Positions 20,701 through 32,400 of a stretch of 64,000 bases of DNA are shown here, in pieces (position 1 is the first letter of the stretch; every line of letters begins with the position of its first letter). Source of the DNA: Gymnopilus junonius (lineage: Eukaryota > Basidiomycota > Agaricomycetes > Agaricales > Galerinaceae); the NCBI GenBank assembly GCA_015501075.1, contig JADNYJ010000010.1:434001-498000 (forward strand), read 5' to 3'. A model generated the notes under the pieces. The model saw only the letters and a program-made list of their open reading frames with translations. It made no database searches and had not been told where the DNA came from. The position numbers were made by a program, and so were the translations under genes.

Positions 20701-22023
20701 TGCCTCGGCGGCTGGGGTTTCTTCTGGAGGGGCTACGGCATTTTTCGAAGGCCGGTTCCGATATAAATTTGATTTCCGAAGATCGTCACTGAGGTCGGCA
20801 ATCGAGTCTTCAAGGGCAAAGCTTACCCTGAAAGCGACCTTTGGAGCTAAACCAAGATCTTTACCGGTCTTCGCAGCCTCTGCATACTTCTTCCACAGCT
20901 CGGGATCGCAGCTTTCTAAGTACTTGGTGACATCTAGATAGCATGCCGTTTGGGCTACCTTCTTGCTGTGCCCAGAACCAAGTCCAATTCTCCTTCCACC
21001 AACAGTCATGACGGCTTCCCAGTCTCCAGAACGAGCTAGCACAAAGTCGATTTCGGGTTGGCCAAAGTTGAATGTCCGACAGTAGTAGTCCATGAAACTG
21101 CGTGCTTGTTCGTAATGGACAACTGTGCCGTCCGACAACGTAACTTCAGTTACCTCTGTTCGGGAAGGGATCAACTTTTTAGGATCATCAAGCTTCAGGA
21201 ATTCATCAGCTTTAGAGGGTGTCGTTGACCAAAACTAGAACTCACCACTCCCAGCTCTTGTAATTGGTATATGGCAGATAGTGCAGACAACGCGACCGAT
21301 TTATTCTTTTCTGCATGATCCCCTACACCAATTATTGGGGGCTCGATGTCAATTCGGACGGTCGTTCTGCATTGAATCACATTTAATAATGAAAAGATCA
21401 TAGCCGAGGAAGCTAAACTTGCCTCCAGACACGAACAGGGTTGTTTCCGTCCATTACCGTGCCTTCCTCAGACACATACATTGGTAGCGTGCCCTTGACT
21501 GTTTGATGGAAGTTGTTGAGGGGGCTCTTAGGTGCTTCTTTATGGACGGTTTCAATGGTATTGGCGACTTGTGGTGTTCTTGTTCGATGTATCGTTCGGT
21601 ATGATATGGTCCATCCAGCAAGTCCCGCTGCATGCCACCTTTCTTTCCACGTTTTGTATTTCTTAAGGTTTTGAAGGAACCTGGAAGCCCGCGATGGGTT
21701 TGGGTGGAAGGACCGACATCGGATGAAAATCTGGATTGCTTGCGATGACTGAATGACGACATGGCAGGCTTTGAAGTATGGCCTCTTGCTGCAGAAAAGG
21801 GAGAAGAGTCAAGAGGAAGATCAGCGGCACGAGGAAGTTTTGCAGGAGTTGTGTGGACGGTTGAAGAGGGAGAAATGGCCTGGGCGGCCTGTTGTGCAAA
21901 GGAACGCTTAGCGGTTGAACGGGAATCCGAGGGGCCTTGAGAAGACGAAGCGCTGAGAGACTTTGCTGCAGAGTCGAATTGCATGAGGCAACGCCTTGAG
22001 CGAAGAAGGAGAGCAAGTCTCAT
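17766..22023 (-). CDS. dsRBD-containing DEAH-box RNA helicase (DHX9/DHX36/DHX57-type)
   Basis: The main exon (about 18500-21174) encodes dsRNA-binding-like regions, then a full DEAH helicase: Walker A AATGSGKTTQIPQ, DEVHERD (a DEVH variant of DEAH), motif III SAT, ATNIAETSVTIPDV, and motif VI NQRAGRAGRHRSG, followed by the HA2 and OB-fold domains. A last exon after a short intron (about 18450-18500) starts ALIHPSSVNHRKRE and ends at 17766. Upstream exons hold another dsRBD-like segment, joined by a probable GC-AG intron (GCAAGT...TGCAG, about 21372-21430). The N-terminus from ATG 22023 (MRLALLLRSRRCLMQF) resembles a mitochondrial presequence, but its frame does not join the dsRBD frame directly. 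The enzyme unwinds RNA with ATP. Domain call is certain; the N-terminal exon structure is not. Confidence 0.9.
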
Positions 22024-22140
22024 ACGGAACAGTACAAGTCGCGAGTGGGCCTAACCAATGTCCAATAGCTTAATCAAAGAGCTAAGTCCAAAAAAAATTA
22101 TATTTTCGGCAATATCCGAACGATCTCTAAATACAAGCGG

Positions 22141-22901
22141 CTAATGTTCCTCCATCCACTTCCCCGCCGCCCTCTGGATGCCCTGCAGATATCGGAGTCT
22201 AATGGCGGCAGCCTTGACTTGTTGCCAGTCGTGTTGTTCTATGAGTAAAGTCAAGTCCTGGATGGTAGTTTCTATTTTGGCTGCAAGAGAACGTTAGACC
22301 GCCGGTGTATCTGCTCATTGACACGCACCATCATTGGCTTCCACAATTTGTTGCACCCTATCGGGGTCCTCAGCGCCAGCTTCCTCGATGGCTTCTCTCT
22401 GTTCCATGATGTCCACCATGAATTCCATGTCTTCGACTTGGTCTGCTTCCGAGATATGTACACCATTGCGTTCTAGTATGTACTCTGCGCGTGATAGAGG
22501 GTTCAAGAGACATTGGTATGCTTCATTTAGACGGGAAGAAAGGGTATGAGCGAGGTCCTGGTCTTTCTGTGGGAGGGTTGAGTGCAGAAGGCGGGAATGG
22601 CAGGGGGAAAGGAACGGACAGGAGACTTAGTGGCCCAGGCATCAGGATGACATGCAGCTTGTGCCTGACGAAAGCGCTGCTTGAGGGTGGGGAGATGGAT
22701 GAGAAAAGGATTGGGCTGTTCTTCAAGGCTGAATAGCTGGTGGTGCGAGACGTTGGGGGGCAGTGGACGGATAGACCAGCAGGAGGTGCACGCGGGGAGG
22801 TCGGCAGGGAGAGGTCGAGAACAGGAGGGACAGCGAGAGAGGAGTCGGGCAAGTCGGAGACGGGGTAAGAACAGACGCAGTGGTGAGAGTAAAGATGACA
22901 T
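22141..22901 (-). CDS. JAC1: Mitochondrial HscB/Jac1-type J-domain co-chaperone
   Basis: From ATG 22901 the product begins with an Arg/Leu-rich presequence, then a C-x2-C...C-x2-C metal site (CPSCSRPLP, CTSCW). The J domain follows, with HPDAWATK holding the HPD motif that stimulates Hsp70. A 60-nt intron (GTCTCC...CCACAG, about 22577-22636) joins it to LNEAYQCLLNPLSRAEYIL, and a second intron near 22270-22330 leads to the C-terminal helical domain ending KWMEEH at 22141. HscB/Jac1 delivers the Fe-S scaffold protein Isu to mitochondrial Hsp70 during iron-sulfur cluster biogenesis. The order of cysteines, HPD and LNEAY...L.RA.Y makes the assignment strong. The start codon lies 66 bp from the divergent dysferlin-domain gene, so a shared promoter is likely. 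Confidence 0.92.
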
Positions 22902-22967
22902 CCTGCACGATGACGTAAATATCAAAAATCATATACTTAAATCACCCTTTTCCTCATCCATCATGAC

Positions 22968-24368
22968 ATGGAAACCCTTCAGCCTCCTCCCCCGCTTGCC
23001 CTCGTAAAGGATGATGATCCACAGTTCCTCCAGGCTGCCAACAAGAAACTCCCAAAAAAGTCTCGTCTCTCCCGCTTATTCTCTCTTCCTGACCTGCGCT
23101 CTCGGCACCAAGCACTCGATACTGAAGATAACCGTGCCCCTCCTCTCGAGTTTCATGTTTCCGGCGTTGATGCGACACCCATCAACTTGGACAACTCTGC
23201 CCTCCTTGCTCAAGATATCCACAACGACCGCTATGAATGGGCCGTTCTCTATGAGAACCAGAGAGGGTCTCTCGTTTCCACTTCTAATACCCGTACACTT
23301 GCTGACTTGCAGTCTCCCAGATTGACCTTTTTCTCCATCCCTTATTACTCTAGTCTTTCTTTGTTGCCAACCGATCCTTCGCCTTTCACAATTCCCGAAG
23401 CCTCTCTCAAGCGCTCAAAGCAGCCCCCCCTTTCTCTCGAGAACTACCCTCTCCCAGACGGTAATTGGAAATGGGTGTCACGCTGTTGGATGATAGACAT
23501 GCGCAGCGATAGTGGTGAAGTACAACACGATGGCTTCGAATATAATTGGCTATTTAGGCGCCATAACTGGCGCGCACAGATTGGTTCTTTCAACGCTGGA
23601 GGTTGGGTCAGGAGGCGACGTTGGATTCGCCTTATGGTCCGTCCAGCCAAGCCAAGGAAAGAAGATCTAGAAGTCAATGGGTCACCTACAACCTCCCCTA
23701 ACCCTAACTTGACTCCCTCCACCAGGCCATCTTATCGTCTTTCTGCAATCTCGACATTTTCTCCGTCAATGAGTACCAATCTCACGGGGAGTTCCTCTCG
23801 CTGGTCCCAGATAGAGCCTGACGAAGTCTGGCAAGGTGAACTGGAAAGCGACTGGCAGAGATGTCTCTTTCTTTTGAAACATATAGACAGAGATGGTCGT
23901 AAACTTGAATTATGGAAACTCTGGCTCGGATTCTATCATCCAGAGCACAAAGATGATTTTCAAGAAAAGGACAAGGGGAAGCAGCGACAAAAACAGTGGA
24001 CGGAAGATAGAGACCTTCTACCTCTACCTTCAGAGCTCGCCCCAGCAGAAATTATCTCAGCGGAGACAGTGGCTATTGCTCCTAAAGAACACGTTGTTTC
24101 TGTTCTGCGCGTTCATGTGGGTCATGCATCCCATGTATTTTCATGAATGCCCCACTCATTTATTATCCCACAGGGCCAGGATATGTTACACCTTTTTGTG
24201 TTTCCGGAGTCACGCGTCCAATTTATCAAGCTTTTAGGTCAAGCAGGTATTTTGTCAGAACTGAATGCCGGTCTCAGCGTGGATTTCTGGAGTTATACCG
24301 TTGGCCTTCGGGAAATTCTGGGTCCTAGTAACCCTGAGCTTCCCATTTCCTCTAGGCCTTTTGTTTAA
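22968..24368 (+). CDS. Dysferlin-domain (Pex24/TECPR/Spo73-like) protein
   Basis: ATG at 22968 opens a large exon. The dysferlin pattern starts at YEWAVLYENQRG and continues with W-rich blocks (GNWKWVSRCWMIDM, DGFEYNWLF, NWRAQIG) and the closing GGWVRRRRWIRLM. A Ser/Pro-rich linker precedes a C-terminal helix region. An intron near 24112-24175 ending in TATCCCACAG joins the last exon (GQDMLHLFVFPESRVQF), which stops at 24368; its donor is GTTCAT or, a few bases on, GTGGGT. Proteins with this domain act at peroxisome, autophagosome or prospore membranes. No transmembrane segment is obvious, which is more like Spo73 than Pex24. The family is secure; the membrane is not. Confidence 0.85.
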
Positions 24369-24726
24369 TTCAAGGGACTTTGGACTTACTTTCGTTGTTT
24401 TATATTGTCTATTGCTTAAAATCACTGGTCTACGAACACTTATACCCTCATATCACATTACACCATGAAGCACTCTTTATATTGATACTACATATGTTTT
24501 CGTCTTTTAGCTTTGCAGATAATGGGCTTATTTTTTGAATATCTTTCGAATATCTGAACTTGATGATGAATTGAAGGTTGGTGGCAACTTGCACATTGAA
24601 TATATATCACATGCACTCCAAAGATATTGCGGCTGTGGAAACCACCGCCTTACCATCACCATTCATCGAAGATGAAAAAGACTGGGTGAAACCTACTCCC
24701 AAACTCAAATTCACCAGACTGCCACC
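24369..24726. other. Intergenic spacer between two plus-strand genes
   Basis: No gene recognised. It carries the 3' end of the dysferlin-domain gene and the promoter of the TMEM135-like gene, whose ATG sits in a GCCACCATG context. Confidence 0.55.
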
Positions 24727-26821
24727 ATGCCGAGCAGCCAGCAGGGAAAGCGTGGAGGGGCCAGTCAGAGAACCCAATCCTGGTTCGACCAAACCCCATC
24801 TCTTTCCGACGACTCTACGCACCCTGCTCAAATTGCATTCCGTACATATGCTCTCGCCCTTTCACTCTCTCTCGGCCCTTCTCTCCTCCCTTTCACAGTT
24901 GCCCTTTTTTCACGAAAAGCAAGATCATCACCACGAACTAGTTTGAAGGCTCTCAAGGCCATTCTTCGACGCGAACTCGGCTACGATGCATTTGCATTCG
25001 CCGTAACCTTCGCCGTAGCAGGAGGAGCCGCCCTCAGGCGGTATCTCTGGAACCTGTCGAATGAAGTAGAGAAGGTAAATCCCTTTGTAGAGGAGCCCAC
25101 TCTGCGCAACGTCTTTAGTTATTTGAAGACTCGCATCTCAAGATTATCTCCAGCTCAGCAAACCTTCATCTCCAATGTCACTTCTTCATCCATCGGTATC
25201 CTTCTCATACAATCAGGAAGAGAACGGGTGCTACACCGGCGATTAGCGCGTCGTACGCCTTCATACCCAAGCACTGAGCATGCTTCTCCAACCTTGGACC
25301 TAACACTGCTGCTCTTTGTACGCGCTGTAGACTCTATTCTGCAAGCATTTATCCTGCGGAAACCTCTTCCTGCCTCTGACTTAGATGACGATACCCAGGC
25401 TCATTTAGCTGACCCACGGCTTGTGTTGGATAGATTGACAAAAGAAAAGGTTAAAAGGGAGAATAAAATGAGGCAAAATTTAACCTCCCAAATAGATGCC
25501 TTAGTATTCTGGGCCTGCAGTGCTAGGTATATGCTTTTCTCTTTTTCCTTTAGTAGGCTTTTGAAGCATCATTGATTGACCCGCTTACTTTATTTAGGAT
25601 AATGTGGTGCTTCTTCTATGAACCGCAAAGGTAATTTGTTGCAGCTGATATACATGTCAAATTTCAAAATCGTTTTCGCTTTGGCTTATAGGCTTCCTCG
25701 ATCCTACGTGAAATGGATCAGTACACTCGCTAACCTCGACAAACGAATAATTCTGGCCCTTCAGCACATTAGAACTGGTAAATGGTCATATGTGTCCGGT
25801 TCCCCTCTCTATTCTGGCCTTCTTCAAGACGCTGCAAGAGACGTGGATTTACCTGTCTCATGGGGCGATCCGAATCTGCTTCCGGCATATGGACGAGCTG
25901 TGGCCGATGAAGCTTGGAAGAAGCTTGGTGTGAGCAGCAGATCGGGAGTAGGTGGCATTCCGTGCGAAGTCCTCCACAGAAGGGTAGGATTTAGCATGGG
26001 TTTAACACAGAGCTGCACTGCAAATGCAGTATTGAGAACTCTTAAAGGATTCACAGAAGCGTTGGTTATCTATCTTCCTGTCTGCGTTCCTTTAATCGGA
26101 CAACAAGAACATACGTATACTGACGCATCTCTTATGTGTTGTAGGTCCATCTCTTACCCGTCCTTCTCACTCGGCCACAATCTCTCTTACGTCCAGTTCG
26201 CCTCTTACAAACGTTTATAGGCGCATTCCGCAGTGCAACATTCCTCTCGTCTTTCATTGGCCTCTATTGGTATTCCGTCTGCTTTACTCGTTCACTTGTT
26301 CTTGCGAAGCTCTTTCCCTTTATTTCGCATGATTTTTGGGATGGCCCATACGGGTGCATCATGGCCGGCTGTCTGATGTGCGGCAGCAGCATTTGGATTG
26401 AAAGCGGGAGGAGACGAGGCGAAATGGCGCTATATGTACTGCCGCGTGCAGTCAGAGCGTGCTTACCCGACGCTTGGGTGAAAAGCGGTAACAAGGCAGC
26501 GAGATTGGCTGAGCGGTAAATAACTTCCTATCCTAATTTGACTCAAGGGTGGTGAAGCTGATTTCCTGTAAAAGTCTCATGTTCGTCCTATCCTTCTCCA
26601 CTCTACTCACTGCTGCTATCCACCGTCCGGATTCTCTCCGCGGCTTGTCTCGCTGGACATTGGCCTTCGTAACCAAGGGGCCCAATGCAGGCTTTTGGAA
26701 ACGAAAGCGACGTGATCCAACCATACCTCCGACACCAAGTGTGCCTCCTACACCTTTCAAGCCGCCTGATGTAGACATTAGTGGAAGTGTTCATGCACAT
26801 ACCCCAGAGATTGGACAGTAA
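24727..26821 (+). CDS. TMEM135-like multi-pass membrane protein
   Basis: ATG at 24727 is in a strong context. The exons join through short introns (GTATATGC...TTTAG near 25527-25597, GTAATTTG...TATAG near 25632-25690, one near 26079-26143 ending TTGTAG, and one near 26517-26548). Hydrophobic segments occur along the protein (ALALSLSLGPSLLPF; SSFIGLYWYSVCF). The C-terminal half carries the conserved FRSATFLSSFIGLYW, GPYGCIMAGCLMCGSSIW and YVLPRAVRACLPD blocks seen in TMEM135-like proteins. TMEM135 relatives sit in peroxisomal or mitochondrial membranes and affect lipid and mitochondrial dynamics in animals; the fungal role is unknown. The tail after 26540 is Pro/Thr-rich. The stop at 26819-26821 is 150 bp from the convergent DPH7 stop. 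Confidence 0.82.
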
Positions 26822-26971
26822 AATATTATACCACAAATTAATGACATATCTGTACAATTCTAGGCTCGGGTACGGATGCTGAATGTATGTATATAAATTC
26901 TTGATTCCACCAATTTGGTGGCACTTTTCGACTGGCTGTGGGCTTGGGCAGAACATGGAACATATGAGGTC

Positions 26972-28421
26972 CTAAGCTGACCAGACGCTCATTTTATGAT
27001 CATAAAATGAGCATCCAGCAATGAGTGTTTCCTCATGCTTGAGAGAAGTATACGACCAATCGACGCCATATGCCATCGACTCATGCTCATCATTACGGTT
27101 CAATATTTGAGGATTGCTTGTATTAGTAAACGTCGCATCGAAACGGATCACTTTGAAACCGTCGTGCATGCAGGCAACAAGGAGGTCACTGCTGCGCATT
27201 TCAGACGGATGCCACTTTACTCGCCAAGCACCACCGCCAACATCAGCTTGCACCACAGAGGTCGTCATTTTCCGGGTGTCAAAAATTTGCACTGTCCCAT
27301 TATAGCTGAAAGGTATGGGTTTTAAATATGCAGGAACCTCATAAGGAATACCATTGTAACATACCTCCCGACAGCTAAGATGTGTTCTGTGTGTGGATGA
27401 TTCTGTATGGAAGTGACTCCGGCTTCAAATCTCGAAGTTACGGATCAGGATGAGGCGACCTGCAAAATGGCAAGAGATAATTCACCTCTTGTTGACAAAC
27501 GTTGGGTGAACAAAACCTTGACGGATATCCCATACCTTCAATTTTAAATCGTCCCCGCCTAAACATTAGGCATTTCAGAAGCCAAAAGGGGAAGGATTTT
27601 TTGAAAGTAAGACCTGAATAAATGACATTTGGATCCCAATAATTCCATGCAGCAATCCAAGGTTCGAAGTCGTGAGCGTGCCAGACCTGTGTCAAGCCTA
27701 AACTAGACCCTTCGGTTGGAGTCAAAAGGCATAAATAGCCATTCGAAAGCGATACAACAAGAGAGCCGACGTTTCTGTTTGTAGTCTCGTAAGACAATAA
27801 ATATTCAATAGATGAGGAAGTCTCAGAAATACGTTTCGCCCCTTAACCGATTGGACCAGTCCAGAGAAAGGCATAAGGTGTCTGATGGTCCGCATTTTAT
27901 TGAATCGATTTGATTGAAGGATTGCTGATGAAGGACGATGTTAAAAAAGATATTTCAAACGTAACTTGGAGATTGCTGTTTTAACCTCTTGCCATGCATG
28001 AAGACTAACGTTTCCTTCAGAGTCAGCAATACCAAGTAAAGGAGTCGAGTTTGATCTATGACACCTTTCCACCTTCAATGAGAGCTTGAAGAAAGGGAGA
28101 TGTCGCCTACCATTTCATGTCTGGTATGGCAGGTAGATTAAATGAATGAATCTTCCGGCTGATAAAAAATATTATGGGTGGTACTATTTGATAGTGGATA
28201 AGCTGTAATTACCAGGAGAATCCACCTTCCTCATCTGCGGTCACTTGGAACGTCAAGCATTGGCCTATGCGGATTTGAGGTGATTTTGGCGTGTTGTCTT
28301 GCTCCACAGTGGGGGACTGTTCCAGTAGCTTATAAGTTCCACATACAAATATATCCTGGTAGCCATTTGAAGGACAAAATTCGAGGCTATCAGCGGGGAA
28401 TACGGTATCGACAGAAATCAT
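26972..28421 (-). CDS. DPH7: Diphthine methyltransferase, WD40 protein (DPH7/WDR85)
   Basis: The gene starts at ATG 28421 (MISVDTVFPADSLEFCP) and ends at 26972 (VWSA stop), with several small introns. WD40-type segments include LTQVWHAHDFEPWIAAWNYW with NVIYSGGDD, VTSIQNHPHTEHILAVGSYN followed by DTRK, and GGGAWRVKWHP and AYGVDW near the C-terminus, which are family signatures of DPH7. The enzyme removes a methyl ester from methylated diphthine on elongation factor 2, so the last amidation step of diphthamide synthesis can proceed. Cytosolic. Length and motif order fit; exon ends between 27440 and 28210 are approximate. Confidence 0.9.
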
Positions 28422-28610
28422 TGTAATTGTGTGGTGATTACCCGTTGGTCAGCCGCGTTCAGACGAAGTTCACCGGGCCGCTCAAACCCTCGCGACCTTG
28501 ACTTCCGTGACGCCCAGTGCGACGTGGGTTACATACAAGTTGAACTCACCTACTTCATCCTGTTACCAACTCAGTCCCAGTCACTCATTTCCTTAATTCA
28601 GCGCATCAGG

Positions 28611-29356
28611 ATGGATTTTATTCAAACCTTAGACCCCTCCAAGCTCGTATTGGCAGGCACAGTGCGTCCAATGATACTCCAAATTCCTTGGCAGTGACGT
28701 CTAAGCCTTCAACTTGGTTGTGTACAGGGCCTATCTTTCGTTTTGTCCATTGCTGCTTCCCCGCCTTATAACCTACCTATACTTCTTTTCGGATGTTATG
28801 TTCAAGAGACCGCCGAAGCTACTCAGTCCCTGCAGACTGTACGTCCTGTCTCAGAAATGACGAAGCTCTGACATATTCATATCCACAGTTCACAGCATTG
28901 CTGGGGATCTCTACTTTCTTTGATATAGCTTGGATGATAAAGAATGAACAGCACGGTTTCTTCAAATTCTTGACTGTTTGCCTCCTACTTCTCAAGGTAT
29001 TGACAATTCTAATGCCTCTGGTGTCTAACGTCTGACAAGCTATCTTTAAAGATACCTACAACCTTTGCTTTCGTCAATGCCCTCCGCCAACGAGGTGCTC
29101 AGTTTGGTGGTCTCGGATCAGCTAATTTGAGTGGCCCCACAGGTATGTCTCAGATCAATGTTCAACCCCTCTGCTCATATAACATAACGCTATAGTCTGG
29201 TCTATGCCTGGAGGCTTTACCTCAAATGCAAGGGAAGGTTACCAGACCGTAGAGGACGATTCATTTGTTCGAAATATACGACCAGCACCATCTGTACCCC
29301 ATAAATCTGCACCGGCCACTGAACCTGCAGCGCCAGGGGCGTATCAAAATGTATAA
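28611..29356 (+). CDS. AGTRAP-like small membrane protein
   Basis: Five exons splice into one frame (ATG 28611, TAA 29354-29356). Introns are GTGCGTCC...GTACAG, GTACGTCC...CCACAG, GTATTGAC... and GTATGTCTC...TATAG. The product is about 170 residues with hydrophobic segments SFVLSIAASPP, NLPILLFGCY, FTALLGISTFFDIAWMI and FLTVCLLLLKIPTTFAF, then a polar tail of about 70 residues ending QNV. The hydrophobic pattern and the FLDI-like/FFDI motif resemble the AGTRAP (type-1 angiotensin receptor-associated) family. Function in fungi is unknown. Another small tetraspan family cannot be excluded. Confidence 0.65.
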
Positions 29357-29447
29357 ATCTTACTCTACCGGACTTTACCTATGGCCAAAGCCCGTGCAAC
29401 TTTTTTTCCGTTTGTCTGCCTGTCCATTGCCTGAGTACAACGTCCAT

Positions 29448-32400
29448 CTATTCTTCCATGTAGTTATCTGAGTCGTAAGACAGGTGTTCATCCGTGTCAG
29501 AGGCATGGATTTCCACCTGGTCATTTAGATTTTCTTCCGAGGCAATTATTTGAAGCTCTTCTATTAGCTCAGCCAGTGTAGGGACGAGTTCGATGGCTGC
29601 TTCCGCCTTTCGCTTCGTATAAAACCATTGACAGTCAAGGGATTCACATTGTATTCCGTCTGAAATGGGTGCCCCAGTGCAAGAAGCACAAACACGATGG
29701 GCATTTCTCAGGCGTTCTTCCCTGGTCCTTATTCGAAAACCAAGGTTGGCTATGGTGTCCTCCGGTGAAAGGATGCAGTCGTCGCATAGACCTATGTAAT
29801 TAATGCAGATAAAAAGGTTGAATAGATAAAGGTGAGAGCTTTACTTTGTGACGCTGATCCCCACAGGATAGGCATTGAGTGCTCGGAAAATGTTCATCGA
29901 TATTGAATCCATCAGGACTATAAGACGCCTGTATGTTCTTCGGTTTTCGAGGTGACACTAGTTCAGGTACCAACGTCTTCGGCATTTCGTTAAACCACTG
30001 TTTGACATCTGCACCGACGAGGTTAAAAATCCTCTCCAAAGGCGGGATAAGAACCCTATTAATATAATAGAGCGCATCCAGGCGAAGTTGACTGTCCAAG
30101 AATAAGATACACAGAAGGATTCATCCAAGAATCTACCGACCTGTCGTTCATGAACTCAGTGGATCCATAGCTCTATCTACCAACCTGTCGCCAGAAGTAC
30201 TTTGCGTTATAACGTACGGAATCCTATCTCCGTACTGGGGTTCGTCATTGGGATCGAGAATCATCCTGCGAGCGGCTACAACAACGCCCGGTGGCGGGGG
30301 GCCTTTGTCGCTGCGAATGTCTCTTGTCACTATTTGCCGGACAATTCGAAGAAAAGATCGCTCGCCTGTATGTACCCATCCTGACCTCCTTCGCAAAGAT
30401 GAAGTCTTGGACAGAGGCCTTGTTATCAAGTAACTTTGTCCATGAACGGCAGCAATAATCCTTAACCTCGCTGAGGTCTTGTGTGCGAAATAAAATCCTG
30501 GCGAGGTTTAATAATATCGACCACAAAACAATAATAAAATGTCTGACTTAAGGCAATTTTCTACCATTTTACGTTGTGCAAGAACGCCATCTCGCCGAAC
30601 GGTTTCGATCCCTTTCGCATCAAAAACGGGTACAGTGTCATCAATGCTCTCGTACTTGAATCCCACATATCGTTTCTTTGCCATTAGGACGCAGGGGAAA
30701 TATACCTATTAAACAGTACGTAAGGACCAAAGGTTTGGCTACGAATTCCAAATACCTTCTCAAATTTAAGTTTTATTGGGGCTGGATTTATGGCTGTGAT
30801 CGTCTCAGCTATTTCGTGTCCAATTGCAAACGCTTGTTCTTTGCTCTTTCCAGGAAGGTATCTGCGCATCATTACATACAGATTGGATGGTTGTATTGAT
30901 GAACTTACACGAAAACGCTGTCCGTATCGCCGTAAACTACCTATACAAAAATGATGAATTTTTGGGAAGACTACATGCTAAAGCAATTATCATACCTTTG
31001 CACCCCACTTTACTGTGCTATCAATGACGTCGATCGCCTTCGGAAGTATGTCAGGTTCAAATCATCGCATGATTGATGAGTGTCTACCTTTTCTAACGTT
31101 TCCCGTCCGCTCTGCACAATGCTATCCGCTATCTCGACAGCCGGCATTCTCCCGGAGAAGGACGCACTGGTGTATCCATATGTTACATTAGCGATATACT
31201 TGAGACCCAACTGGCGAGCATCGAGGACCCTTCTGCGAGCCTAAGCGGGAACGTTAATCTGAGAATCTATTTGATCAATGCTACTCACTTTGTCATCACC
31301 CAGTTTCATGGCTTGTTTCACCATGACCCGCGTGTCAAGGAGTTCAGTCAACATCCTACCAAGAAGACCCTTGCGTACGATAGGCTTGACATACATGATT
31401 CCATTAGGAGCAACTAGAGTGCATTTAGTGTTTCCCGAATTCGGATCGTAAAGACATGGTTTTACTAGTGATGTGATTCTGAAGCTTCTCCAACACATCG
31501 GAGGGTACATCCAAATTTTCAAGGACACCAAATTTATAGGCTCCTTGAAATGCACATATCCGGCCAAGACATGTGGAGTAGCAATAATTATAGGCGATCA
31601 TGATTGACGGATAGAGTGATTGAAAGTCAAGCACCAGGAGTGGGCTCGTGTAAAAGGCAGATGCAGGTTCCATAATGAGAGGCATACACTCGGCCGCATT
31701 TTGTTTACCGACCTTAAGACGATATGATCTCAAAGATCTATGACATGGCATTCATGAAGGACTCACATCGTTTTTGCTGGGTGAGATAAGAACAAAACAC
31801 TCTGGCTTCGCGATTCGGAACATGAAAGACTCCACCTTGAATTGAGATCCCCGGCTCAGGACTGAGAAGAAATCAACACCAAAAACACGAGCAAATTCAC
31901 TATACACAATATTGAGATAGATTGTCGAAAAAAGAAGATGGCCTACGCTGTTTTGGTAATCGTTTCGGTTTCTTCAAGCAGTTCGAGATTCGAAACAACT
32001 CGCATGGAGAGATACTGGATGAGCATTGATGCATACACAGGCGCCGGACTGTGATACCACTCTGTCAACGTGCCGTAACTATACTTCGGAACTCTTTGTC
32101 GAATGTATGAGGTTAAATTTGACCAGATGATAAATAGTAATAGCCCGCACCGTCTGCTTAGCACTTCGAAGACCACATTTTCAAACGTATACATTGTCAG
32201 CGTCTTCTCGGACCGCATGACCCTCCATAAATTCAAGACATGACGTCCCACGACTTTGAAAGTAGACGTTTTGCGATATGCCCACTGGTCGTTCTCAGAT
32301 GTCTTTGAAAGTCTTGAAGGAGCACGAGATACCAGGTCCGACAAAGCCAAACCTATGTGTAACATGAGCTTGGAAGCACTCGAAGATGCCAACTTTGAAA

